Assembly (NCBI GenBank): GCA_026770585.1
Contig: MU646314.1
Location: 377,301 to 387,398 of the forward strand
Reading direction: 5' to 3'
From: Baffinella frigidus
Taxonomy: Eukaryota > Cryptophyceae > Cryptomonadales > Baffinellaceae
DNA: 10,098 nucleotides
Part shown: piece by piece, positions 9,518-10,098 of the stretch
Layout of the letters: each line of letters starts with the position of its first letter
Position numbering within the stretch: position 1 is the first letter of the stretch
The notes under the pieces: model-generated
The model's input: the letters and a program-made list of their open reading frames with translations, nothing else
Told to the model about the DNA's origin: nothing
The model's database searches: none
Position numbers and translations under genes: made by a program

Positions 9518-9998
9518 GCGCGAACAGCTCTTCGCGTCTGAACCCTCCTGTACCCCCCCCCCCCTCCTCCTGAACACTCCATTCCTTCTTCTGAACCATC
9601 CAGGTACAACTCTACAGATACGTTTCCTTCTCATACTTCAAAAATAACGTTTTAAATAAATCACCTTACGTATCAAATATCAGGCACCCCCTCCCCTCCC
9701 CCACCCTCCCTCTTTCCCTCTCTTTCTCTCTCACGCACGCGCGCGCACTCTCTTTCTTTCTCTATCTCCACCCGTTCCCCCTTCACCCCTCATATTACCC
9801 CCATCGCAACCCAAGCCCTAGACCCTAATCCACAAACCACAAACCCCAAACCCCAAACCCTAAACCCTAAACCCCAAACCCCAAACCCCAAACCCCAAAC
9901 CCCAAACCCCAACCCACTAACCCGTAACCCCCCCACCCCTACCAGGCGCGCAACAAAAACGCGCTCTCCTTCGGCGTAGCCCAGCGCGTCATCGGAGG
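133..9998 (+). CDS. Multi-exon gene for an FN3-like repeat protein, partial at both ends
   Basis: Composite gene inferred from about fifteen short exons on the plus strand, each listed separately. What is seen: CAG/GT-bounded open segments whose translations join in one frame and repeat the fibronectin type III pattern, that is an A strand with a hydrophobic alternation, a B strand with a conserved W followed by a P-rich loop, a C strand with YxLxY, an E strand with an L near its end, and an F strand with alternating aromatic residues followed by an N/G-rich turn. Fourteen introns of 168-1418 nt separate them. Borders are phase 0 except between exons 9 and 10. No start codon, stop codon, signal peptide or membrane segment lies in the window, so the protein continues both ways. 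FN3 arrays are known from adhesion, matrix and surface proteins; a role here is inference. One or two short exons, for the E strand between exons 11 and 12 and around exon 3, may be missed. Confidence 0.72.
258..381. mobile_element. Fold-back (MITE-like) inverted-repeat element
   Basis: Two arms of about 52 nt (258-309 and 329-381) are imperfect reverse complements around a 19-nt loop. The left arm begins CTGGGAACAAGCATTTTTC and the right arm ends AAAAATACTCGTTCCCGG. The body is much more AT-rich than its surroundings. It lies in intron 1, between exon 1 and its downstream copy. No clear target-site duplication was found, and there is no coding capacity. A non-autonomous DNA transposon remnant is the likeliest reading; a structured intronic RNA is the alternative. 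Confidence 0.6.
411..473 (+). pseudogene. Downstream partial copy of exon 1 (3' two-thirds plus donor)
   Basis: 62 of 63 bases match 166-228; the single change is C to T, giving P to S in the exon frame. The CAG/GT donor is kept. The 5' third of the exon is absent: upstream of the copy the exon frame meets TGA, so the nearby CAG at 391-393 cannot supply a working acceptor. The copy lies 245 nt downstream of the original. It is probably not spliced in on its own. Confidence 0.8.
477..647 (+). repeat. CCCGAAx minisatellite
   Basis: Degenerate tandem array of about seven-base units, CCCGAAT / CCCGAAA / CCTGAAT / CCGGAAC, running about 170 nt directly after the exon 1 copy. Apparent proteins here (RNPKPE-type on plus, FGFRVSG-type on minus) are artefacts of the repeat. 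Confidence 0.85.
648..1018. other. Unique-sequence part of intron 1, no gene seen
   Basis: Mixed-composition intron sequence. The only notable item is the stretch at 956-977 (GTCAACCTGAGTGAGGCAGAG), which recurs with three changes at 6408-6430 in intron 8. Several CAG and GT sites are present, but no FN3-like segment lies between them. Confidence 0.5.
1048..1172 (+). repeat. (CT)n microsatellite with a (CG)6 core
   Basis: CT dinucleotide tract with periodic CTCG interruptions and an alternating CG block at 1118-1130. It ends in a C run. It is preceded by a short palindrome, CTCTAGA-CT-TCTAGAG, at 1031-1046. The reverse-strand Arg/Glu-rich frames over it are repeat translations. Confidence 0.95.
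1305..1361 (+). pseudogene. Upstream partial copy of exon 2 (acceptor plus 5' half), frame intact
   Basis: Preceded by ATTGCAG exactly as exon 2 is. Over 19 codons there are six base differences from 1532-1588. Five are silent third-position changes (ATT/ATC, TCG/TCA, GTA/GTG, ACG/ACT, GTT/GTG) and one is M/T. Similarity stops just after the conserved TGG. The frame stays open to 1514, but the strand C sequence is missing. It is either an alternative or older exon half, or a recent decay product of one. Confidence 0.7.
1532..1645 (+). CDS. Exon 2: FN3 strands A-B-C
   Basis: 114 nt, 38 codons, phase 0. Acceptor GATTGCAG, donor ATGACG/GTGCGC. It reads VGNVRITGL, then TVTVAWDAPSPP, then YLYYLRYRRMT. 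This is the clearest FN3 signature in the window: the A strand, the B strand with its conserved W followed by the proline-rich loop, and the aromatic-alternating C strand. Exon 1, ending in V-TAP, directly precedes it in the mRNA, as expected for consecutive domains. An echo of its last bases (CGCCGCATGACGGTGC) lies at 1707-1722 in the following intron. Confidence 0.85.
1685..2012 (+). repeat. About 108-bp tandem repeat, two units plus a fragment
   Basis: Units at 1796-1903 and 1905-2012 share CAACGnGCCACTTTTGGAA-GGGTAC near the start and AAGCCCTCCTCA near the end. A fragment with ACTTTTGGGATGGGTAC starts at 1685. A separate 17-bp direct repeat, ATGTGTTACCTTTTG, sits at 1732 and 1749. The first unit holds a hairpin, CTGACA-CATT-TGTCAG, at 1876-1891. 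All lie within intron 2; no exon is apparent. Confidence 0.7.
2081..2161 (+). CDS. Exon 3: FN3-like segment
   Basis: 81 nt, 27 codons, phase 0. Acceptor GCTATGGCAG, donor TTCTCG/GTGCGC. It reads IVGVSEFVLFEGRIIF then PDPSLYTVSFS. The final alternating YxVxFx looks like a beta strand (C or F) of an FN3 domain, but its place in the fold relative to exons 2 and 4 is unclear. Downstream lie three copies of its last 29 nt. A shorter reading that starts at the internal CAG at 2130-2132 would break frame unless paired with a phase-1 exon. Confidence 0.65.
2234..2262 (+). pseudogene. Exon 3 3'-end copy 1
   Basis: 29-nt copy of the end of exon 3, preceded by GATCCAG and followed by GTGCCC. It reads (D)PFLYSVSFS in the exon frame, with no stop. 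Upstream sequence does not match exon 3, so only the 3' end was copied. A further shorter fragment (CTCCCTCTACACTGTCTT) lies near 2177-2195. Confidence 0.6.
2318..2346 (+). pseudogene. Exon 3 3'-end copy 2
   Basis: 29 nt, preceded by TATCCAG and followed by the donor-like GTAGGC. It reads (D)PTLYSVSFS. It shares the 20-nt lead ACGGTTTCATCTATCCAG with the next copy, so copies 2 and 3 arose as a larger tandem unit of about 76 nt. Confidence 0.65.
2394..2428 (+). pseudogene. Exon 3 3'-end copy 3
   Basis: Preceded by TATCCAG. It reads (N)PSLYAVSFY; the original donor position is lost (TAT-GG), though CCA/GTCC six bases on could serve as a donor. It is the last of the series. Confidence 0.55.
2442..2506 (+). 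repeat. 21-bp tandem repeat, three copies
   Basis: Unit CACTGATTTCACAGTGAATT(C/CA), about three copies with few changes. Each junction is itself an inverted repeat, GAATTCACTG-ATTTCA-CAGTGAATTC, so the array can form several stem-loops. It abuts the palindrome that follows. Confidence 0.85.
2507..2540. repeat. Perfect 34-bp palindrome
   Basis: The sequence equals its own reverse complement from CTGC at 2507 to GCAG at 2540, with no spacer. It is made of CTCGAGACGT units. It can extrude as a cruciform, or form a hairpin in the transcript. Confidence 0.95.
2541..2820. other. Unique-sequence part of intron 3, no gene seen
   Basis: Contains a TATA-like CTATATATGA at 2561-2570, a repeated TTTTTGTACCG/TTTTTGTACCGCC pair at 2609-2638, and a hairpin GGGGGTC-CTTCAA-GACCCCC at 2749-2768. 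No coding pattern and no tRNA fold is recognised. Confidence 0.5.
2821..2962 (+). repeat. Telomere-like CCCTAAA/CCCAAAA array
   Basis: It starts with CCCTGAA/CCCTAAA units and passes into a regular ACCCAAA run with a few CCCGAAA variants. Minus-strand GFWVLGF frames are repeat translations. It is interstitial and degenerate, not a chromosome end. Confidence 0.9.
2994..3015 (+). pseudogene. Exon 4 5'-end copy 1 (decayed)
   Basis: CATCCCGGACCAG is followed by GCACGGCAGACAGAGTCGCG, a degenerate match to the start of exon 4 (T/A-W-V-A-E-S). It is short and changed. It is recognised mainly because the same ACACCGTA...CATCCCGGA lead recurs before another copy at 3247. Confidence 0.45.
3016..3075 (+). 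repeat. CCCTAA/CCCCAAA array
   Basis: Short block of CCCTAATCT and CCCCAAA units between two exon 4 echoes. Confidence 0.8.
3089..3143 (+). pseudogene. Exon 4 5'-end copy 2
   Basis: Preceded by GAAGCAG. It reads AWDEESFAGGAEVYTNAQR then TAA, against TWVAESLAGGAGKYTNATL in exon 4. The frame is kept for 19 codons with several replacements, and then a stop. Confidence 0.65.
3247..3290 (+). pseudogene. Exon 4 5'-end copy 3
   Basis: After CATCCCGGATCAAG it reads (A)WVAESLAETTHPE. The first seven codons match exon 4, then the sequence diverges into the CT tract. The acceptor is altered to CAAG. Confidence 0.6.
3293..3338 (+). repeat. (CT)n microsatellite
   Basis: Uninterrupted 46-nt TC tract lying directly between two exon 4 echoes. 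Confidence 0.97.
3362..3412 (+). pseudogene. Exon 4 5'-end copy 4
   Basis: Preceded by GTACATCAG. It reads AWVAESLAGGAGKYTTAN. In its first fourteen codons it differs from exon 4 only by A/T at the first codon and one silent CTC/CTG change. It then passes into a CCCTGAA array. This is the freshest 5' copy. Confidence 0.75.
3414..3568 (+). repeat. CCCTGAA/CCATGAA minisatellite
   Basis: About 150 nt of seven-base units CCCTGAA, CCATGAA, CCTGAAT and ACCTGAA, just upstream of exon 4. Minus-strand SGFRVQG frames are repeat translations. Confidence 0.9.
3580..3684 (+). CDS. Exon 4: FN3 strands C'-E-F
   Basis: 105 nt, 35 codons, phase 0. Acceptor GTGCACCAG, donor GCCCAG/GTGCCC. It reads TWVAESLAGGAGKYTN, then ATLSGLTLNEAYQLELVAQ. 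The second part is a canonical FN3 E strand (A-x-L-S-G-L), then the N-E-A-Y turn, then strand F (Y-x-L-x-L-x-A). Four 5'-end copies lie upstream and one 3'-end copy lies downstream; this is the only full-length version. Confidence 0.78.
3685..3840 (+). repeat. CCCCAAA/CCCTGGCGTGG repeats, with a segment repeated at 4080
   Basis: Degenerate CCCCAAA units and a repeated CCCTGGCGTGGC piece (3721, 3754). The end (3783-3840) matches 4080-4136: CAGACCCCCTC, AACAACGT and AGGGTTAGGGG are shared. Confidence 0.7.
3855..3890 (+). pseudogene. Downstream partial copy of exon 4 with an in-frame stop
   Basis: Twelve codons matching the last twelve of exon 4. There are two silent changes (AAT/AAC, CTC/CTG), and the final CAG has become TAG, directly followed by GTGCC. 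The donor position is preserved, but inclusion would end the protein. Confidence 0.8.
3891..4136 (+). repeat. CCCTAAA/CCCCACA/CCCCAAA array
   Basis: Intron 4 body: mixed CCCTAAA, CCCTACA, CCCCACA and CACACC units. It ends with the segment shared with 3783-3840. Confidence 0.8.
4240..4323 (+). CDS. Exon 5: FN3 strand G and inter-domain linker
   Basis: 84 nt, 28 codons, phase 0. Acceptor GGTATGCAG, donor TTCACG/GTCCGT. It reads VNGIRGGSVQYLVRPSDQ, then PSNPALATFT. Joined to exon 4 (LVAQ) it gives ELVAQVNGIRGGSV, the usual F-strand, N-G turn, G-strand order of FN3. No echo of this exon was noticed. Confidence 0.72.
4331..4620 (+). repeat. TCAACCC/TCTACCC minisatellite
   Basis: About 40 seven-base units, mostly TCAACCC with TCTACCC variants arranged in a higher-order pattern. 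It grades into CCCCAAA/CCCTAAC units and fills intron 5 almost completely. STLNPQP-type frames are repeat translations. Confidence 0.95.
4636..4707 (+). CDS. Exon 6: FN3 strands A-B
   Basis: 72 nt, 24 codons, phase 0. Acceptor CAAACACAG, donor GGGCAG/GTGCGC. It reads VSDDAHSGVLRDSLTIQFAA then PTGQ. DSLTIQFAAP matches the B strand followed by the proline turn, with F where many FN3 domains have W. Its last 30 nt and the first part of its intron are repeated 381 nt downstream. Confidence 0.72.
5059..5173 (+). pseudogene. Copy of exon 6 3' end, 5' intron and an acceptor-like site
   Basis: Matches 4678-4793 closely over about 115 nt. Ten codons of exon end follow the frame (GCA/GCG silent, GQ to GN), then the donor GTGCGCGCCACT, then CTTAAGGATGTCGCCCGTC, then a T-rich tract ending TTTGCAG-CAC (TTCGCAG-CAC in the original). 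No clear exon follows either acceptor-like site. Confidence 0.75.
5238..5298 (+). repeat. CTTAAAAA/CTTAACAA 8-bp array ending in the exon 7 acceptor
   Basis: Three CTTAAAAA units followed by CTTAACAA units. The last unit reads CTTAACAG and supplies the AG of the exon 7 splice acceptor. CTTAAC resembles a branch-point motif, so the array offers several adjacent candidates. Confidence 0.85.
5299..5385 (+). CDS. Exon 7: cysteine-rich FN3 strand C insert
   Basis: 87 nt, 29 codons, phase 0. Acceptor CTTAACAG, donor GCGAG/GTCTCT. It reads VVTHYRMTWCEKLACSDS then CLACASTQSRE. HYRMTW resembles the C strand (compare YRRMT in exon 2). Four cysteines (WCEKLAC, SCLAC) suggest a disulfide-bonded loop, which would fit an extracytoplasmic protein. 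The donor opens directly into a CT tract. Confidence 0.68.
5386..5589 (+). repeat. (CT)n tract starting at the exon 7 donor
   Basis: About 200 nt of CT with CCCT, TTTC and CTCG interruptions. It begins with the donor GT itself. Ser/Leu-rich plus frames and Arg/Glu-rich minus frames are repeat translations. Confidence 0.95.
5590..5617 (+). pseudogene. Downstream partial copy of exon 7
   Basis: CTCGCCTGCGCCTCCACCCA then GTC-ACGAGAG/GTCTTC repeats the last nine to ten codons of exon 7 with its donor. There is one silent change (TCG/TCA) and one CGC/CGA silent change. The CT tract separates original and copy. Confidence 0.75.
5643..5669. repeat. 13-bp inverted repeat
   Basis: ACTATTCGGTCTC-A-GAGACCAAATAGT: 13-nt arms with one mismatch and a one-base spacer, in the pyrimidine-rich part of intron 7. 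Confidence 0.8.
5845..5958. mobile_element. Fold-back element with a near-perfect 19-bp core hairpin
   Basis: Core arms at 5878-5896 and 5901-5919 (TTGGTCACGTATCTGACAG and its complement) have one mismatch around the loop AAAT. Flanking AT-rich sequence on both sides (TAGTAATTTTTACTC versus GGTAATAAATTTAACA) continues the pairing weakly. It is similar in style to the element at 258-381. No target duplication was identified. Confidence 0.5.
6104..6130 (+). pseudogene. Upstream partial copy of exon 8 (acceptor plus 5' third)
   Basis: CTAATCCCGGCGCTTGCTGTCAG leads into nine codons, VTFLQGNSL, against VTFLEGNSL in exon 8, 129 nt before the real exon. The acceptor and the CTAATCCC lead are shared. 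Confidence 0.75.
6131..6205 (+). repeat. 75-bp repeat, copy A
   Basis: Matches 7350-7423 strongly, including TGGACTGTATCCGTGAAGCC and GGCTGCTAAGTGG. It lies between the exon 8 echo and exon 8. Confidence 0.85.
6233..6304 (+). CDS. Exon 8: FN3 strand E region
   Basis: 72 nt, 24 codons, phase 0. Acceptor TTGCTGGCAG, donor CTCACG/GTACCC. It reads VTFLEGNSLPSGKGTNFHTFTSLT. FHTFTSLT matches the E strand with its closing L. Joined to exon 9 it gives SLTVYKEIIFEL, the usual E-F turn. Confidence 0.75.
6317..6384 (+). repeat. (GA)n/GCGA tract
   Basis: Starts as GAGCGAGCGCGAGCGAGAGA shortly after the exon 8 donor, with a G run at 6347-6354 and a CG block at 6364-6372. It is one of only three purine-rich tracts on this strand. 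Confidence 0.95.
6473..6567 (+). CDS. Exon 9: FN3 strands F-G
   Basis: 95 nt, starting in phase 0 after GTTTGCCCAG. It reads VYKEIIFELETRNLNAQGYS, then TAMRMATDVVP. This is a textbook F strand (Y-x-x-I-x-F-x-L), N-x-x-G-Y-S turn and G strand. I chose the donor at CCTCT/GTGCCG because the two leftover bases plus the first base of exon 10 complete a Leu codon and restore frame. The alternatives at GAC/GTCGTC or GTC/GTCCCT would be phase 0 and would not join exon 10 in frame. Confidence 0.75.
6600..6697 (+). repeat. 35-bp tandem repeat with a hairpin in each unit
   Basis: Units at 6628-6662 and 6663-6697, plus a degenerate unit at 6600-6627. Each holds ATTGCC-CGCG-GGCAA(T/C), which can form a stem, followed by AACxCxACCTCCTGAACC. 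Confidence 0.8.
6742..6830 (+). repeat. CCCTGAA array with a 14-G run
   Basis: CCCTGAA and CCCTAGG units interrupted by a G homopolymer at 6800-6813, then GGACCCTGAACC. Confidence 0.85.
6843..6880 (+). pseudogene. Upstream partial copy of exon 10
   Basis: CGCAG is followed by GCCGATCTCGGGGCACCAGC and CGGGCCGTGGAC, matching the first 30 or so bases of exon 10 (7061-). One insertion-like change breaks the frame. The copy is 218 nt upstream. Confidence 0.7.
7007..7029. repeat. 8-bp inverted repeat
   Basis: GATAACAC-GGTGATG-GTGTTATC: a small perfect stem about 30 nt before the exon 10 acceptor. Confidence 0.75.
7061..7127 (+). CDS. Exon 10: FN3 strand A
   Basis: 67 nt. Acceptor CCCCCGCAG, donor TCCGAG/GTCCTT. 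The first base completes the Leu codon from exon 9, then it reads PIPVHQPGRVQSLRVTSASRSE. P-G-x-V-x-x-L-x-V is the classic opening of an FN3 domain. Exons 9 plus 10 total 162 nt, a multiple of three. Decayed echoes lie upstream (6843) and probably downstream, where CAGTCGCTCCGCGCTACCCC begins at 7239. Confidence 0.72.
7239..7280 (+). pseudogene. Probable downstream copy of exon 10 3' end
   Basis: CAGTCGCTCCGCGCTACCCC followed by CGCCTCTCGCTCTCCC parallels CAGTCGCTCCGTGTCACCTC, CGCGTCCCGCTCCGAG of exon 10. It contains small indels, and the donor is not obvious. Confidence 0.5.
7326..7446 (+). repeat. Dispersed copy of the exon 8 upstream unit (75-bp repeat, copy B)
   Basis: 7350-7423 matches 6131-6205. 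The match extends weakly both ways: AGGTGAAATTCC at 7327 resembles the exon 8 start AGGTGACGTTCC, and CCCGCCAG at 7439-7446 sits where the exon 8 acceptor lies. The whole 6102-6232 unit therefore appears to have been copied into intron 10. Confidence 0.7.
7577..7675 (+). CDS. Exon 11: FN3 strands B-C
   Basis: Starts after CACCCGCAG in phase 0. It reads VIIKWSPPPGADPAFFTG, then MSYQVLSHTMDYEPF. It has the conserved B-strand W followed by PPPG, and Y-Q-V of strand C, completing exon 10 (SRSE/VIIKWSPPP). The donor is uncertain. TTC/GTCAAA at 7676 gives 99 nt; TACCAG/GTCCTC at 7643 gives 66 nt. Both are phase 0. Upstream the frame is open from about 7447 and includes ELRSVSLAVSWKE, which might be an additional segment, but no support separates it from chance. 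Confidence 0.75.
7676..8060. other. AT-richer intron 11 sequence with small hairpins, no gene recognised
   Basis: Contains the inverted repeats ACCCCGGA-A-TCCGGGGT (7743-7759), GTTCAGTT-GGGAAGAA-AACTGAAC (7810-7833) and ACAGCA-TCGAG-TGCTGT (7980-7996). The FN3 order predicts a short E-strand exon between exons 11 and 12. None could be picked out here with confidence. Confidence 0.5.
8064..8160 (+). repeat. CCCCAAA array, first block
   Basis: Near-perfect ACCCCAA units ending AAACCGGCAG, the acceptor of the exon 12 upstream copy. A shorter block with the same end lies at 8341-8379, ahead of exon 12 itself. Confidence 0.92.
8164..8205 (+). pseudogene. Upstream partial copy of exon 12, with both splice sites
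   Basis: 42 nt, 14 codons, after ACCGGCAG and before ACC/GTACGT. It reads ISYAPYGRTTGMVT, against ISYAPYNRTTGVVT in exon 12: one silent codon change (GCG/GCC) and two replacements. The GTACGT donor, absent at this point in exon 12 (GGAGCG), makes it a possible short alternative exon in phase 0. Confidence 0.65.
8341..8375 (+). repeat. CCCCAAA array, second block
   Basis: Short CCCTGAACCCCAAA run leading into AACCGGCAG, the exon 12 acceptor. It duplicates the end of the block at 8064-8160. Confidence 0.85.
8380..8466 (+). CDS. Exon 12: FN3 strands F-G and start of next domain
   Basis: 87 nt, 29 codons, phase 0. Acceptor ACCGGCAG, donor GCCACG/GTCCGC. It reads ISYAPYNRTTGVVTGAFTTP, then TAEATATAT. 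S-Y-A-P-Y-N-R-T-T-G-V matches the F strand and N-G turn, GAFTTP the G strand and exit. Flanked by a 5' copy 216 nt upstream and a 3' copy 170 nt downstream. Confidence 0.75.
8472..8870 (+). repeat. Tandem units of about 100 bp with TTTGTGCACTTTGTGGG
   Basis: GTGTTTGTGCACTTTGTGGG, then AGCGTGTGGGGxTGCGTAGTC, then CCCCGGAGGGTTTG occurs in full at 8514-8569 and 8792-8853, and in part at 8684-8716 and 8769-8790. The exon 12 3' copy sits inside the array, so the repeat unit includes exon-derived sequence. Confidence 0.8.
8571..8636 (+). pseudogene. Downstream partial copy of exon 12, mainly silent changes
   Basis: 22 codons matching the last 22 of exon 12. Six codons differ silently (ACC/ACT, GGA/GGG, ACC/ACA, ACA/ACT, GCT/GCC, GCC/GCT). 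Three differ conservatively (R/K, T/A, T/S). It is preceded by TTTGCAAG and followed by a C run where the original has GTCCGC, so the donor is lost. Confidence 0.75.
9046..9110 (+). repeat. GA/GACA-rich tract with a (GT)n end
   Basis: AGACAGAGA and GAGAGA units followed by TGTGTGTGTGTG, then G-rich GGTGCGGG repeats to about 9145. Confidence 0.85.
9155..9250 (+). repeat. Four-copy 26-29 bp repeat, AGAGCACGTAACCTG
   Basis: Copies begin at 9155, 9184, 9210 and 9236: AGAGCATGTAACC, AGAGCACGTAACC, AGAGCACATAACC, AGAGTACGTAACC. The last lies 16 nt before the exon 13 acceptor. TAAC in each unit could be a branch-point candidate. Confidence 0.85.
9265..9309 (+). CDS. Exon 13: FN3 strand B-like
   Basis: 45 nt, 15 codons, phase 0. 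Acceptor GTGTCTCGGCAG, donor TTCGAC/GTCCAG. It reads IAFSTNPTGELFAFD. Joined to exon 12 (ATATAT/IAFSTNPTG) it makes a plausible B strand and turn. The frame stays open further, to the GA tract, so the donor is inferred. A short echo of GAGCTCTTCGCCTTCGAC may lie at 9525-9540. Confidence 0.55.
9330..9365 (+). repeat. (GA)n microsatellite
   Basis: Pure GA run of about 35 nt shortly after the exon 13 donor. Confidence 0.97.
9419..9517 (+). repeat. (CT)n microsatellite with a (CG)7 core
   Basis: CT tract with an alternating CG block at 9459-9472, the same design as 1048-1172. It is complementary to the GA run at 9330-9365 in the same intron. Confidence 0.96.
9604..9648 (+). CDS. Exon 14 (tentative): aromatic beta-strand segment
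   Basis: After CATCCAG it reads VQLYRYVSFSYFKNN in phase 0, with donor AAC/GTTTTA. YRYVSFSYF alternates as a beta strand, which fits strand C after exon 13. The segment is AT-richer than other exons and has no supporting echo, so the call is weak. Other donors (CCTTAC/GTATCA) are possible. Confidence 0.4.
9680..9790 (+). repeat. Pyrimidine-rich CCCT/CTTT tract with a CACGCGCG core
   Basis: C- and T-rich low-complexity sequence, with ACGCACGCGCGCGCAC at about 9733-9748, between exons 14 and 15. Confidence 0.9.
9808..9935 (+). repeat. CCCTAAA/CCCCAAA array
   Basis: Starts with CCCTAGA/CCCTAAT, passes to CCCCAAA and back, and ends in CCCCCACCCCTACCAG, the acceptor of exon 15. Confidence 0.92.
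9946..9975 (+). CDS. Exon 15 (tentative): FN3-like strand
   Basis: After CCCCTACCAG it reads ARNKNALSFG, phase 0, with donor GGC/GTAGCC. Reading on to GGAGG/GTATAC (9998) gives ARNKNALSFGVAQRVIGG but ends in phase 2. GC-rich codon use matches the other exons. NALSFGVAQ would suit strand F or B. The end is uncertain. Confidence 0.45.
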
Positions 9999-10004
9999 GT
10001 ATAC

Positions 10005-10098
10005 CCCAAACTCTGAACCCTAAACTCCAAACCCTAAACCCGAACCCTAACCCCCAAACCCCAAACCCCAAACCCCAAACCCCAAACCCCAAACCCCC
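10005..10098 (+). repeat. CCCTAAA/CCCCAAA array running off the window
   Basis: CCCTGAA and CCCTAAA units passing into a regular CCCCAAA run up to the last base. Confidence 0.93.

Overview
This window is eukaryotic nuclear DNA, most likely from an alga or related protist. Short open segments are bounded by CAG acceptors and GT donors. There is no prokaryotic gene layout, and the introns are packed with telomere-like CCCTAAA/CCCTGAA/CCCCAAA arrays and (CT)n/(GA)n tracts. CCCTAAA-type motifs occur in plants, many algae and chromerid alveolates. The protein content does not look like a land plant. A chromerid or other alveolate alga is only a guess.

I read one plus-strand gene across the whole window, open at both ends. 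About fifteen short exons (30-114 nt, roughly 12% of the window) can be assembled. Joined in order they give a protein that looks like consecutive fibronectin type III (FN3) or similar beta-sandwich repeats. Exon 1 gives the end of a domain. Exon 2 gives strands A-C, exon 3 is unplaced, and exons 4-5 give strands C'-G. Exons 6-9 make one nearly complete domain. Exons 10-11 start the next domain, exon 12 ends it, and exons 13-15 continue. Nearly every exon is a multiple of three with phase-0 borders. The one exception is the exon 9/10 pair, whose phases compensate. The exons share a high GC3. Function is not determinable. Large FN3 proteins are usually secreted or membrane-anchored adhesion or surface proteins, but no signal peptide or membrane segment lies in this window.

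Layout: 1-132 C/A-rich intron; 133-228 exon 1; 229-1531 intron with a fold-back element, an exon-1 echo, a CCCGAA array, a CT tract and a near-intact copy of exon 2; 1532-1645 exon 2; 2081-2161 exon 3 followed by three 3'-end copies; 2440-2540 tandem repeat and perfect palindrome; 2820-3579 telomere-like arrays with four partial exon-4 copies; 3580-3684 exon 4; 4240-4323 exon 5; 4331-4620 TCAACCC array; 4636-4707 exon 6; 5299-5385 exon 7, then a 200-bp CT tract; 6233-6304 exon 8; 6473-6567 exon 9; 7061-7127 exon 10; 7577-7675 exon 11; 8380-8466 exon 12 with flanking copies; 9265-9309, 9604-9648 and 9946-9975 exons 13-15.

The most striking signal is that most exons have one or more partial copies in the neighbouring introns. 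With few exceptions, copies upstream of an exon carry its acceptor and 5' part, and copies downstream carry its 3' part and donor. Some copies keep the reading frame with mainly silent changes (exons 2 and 12). Others have decayed (exon 4 has an in-frame stop). This points to recurrent local tandem duplication with one breakpoint inside an exon, as a route to intron growth and possibly to alternative exons.
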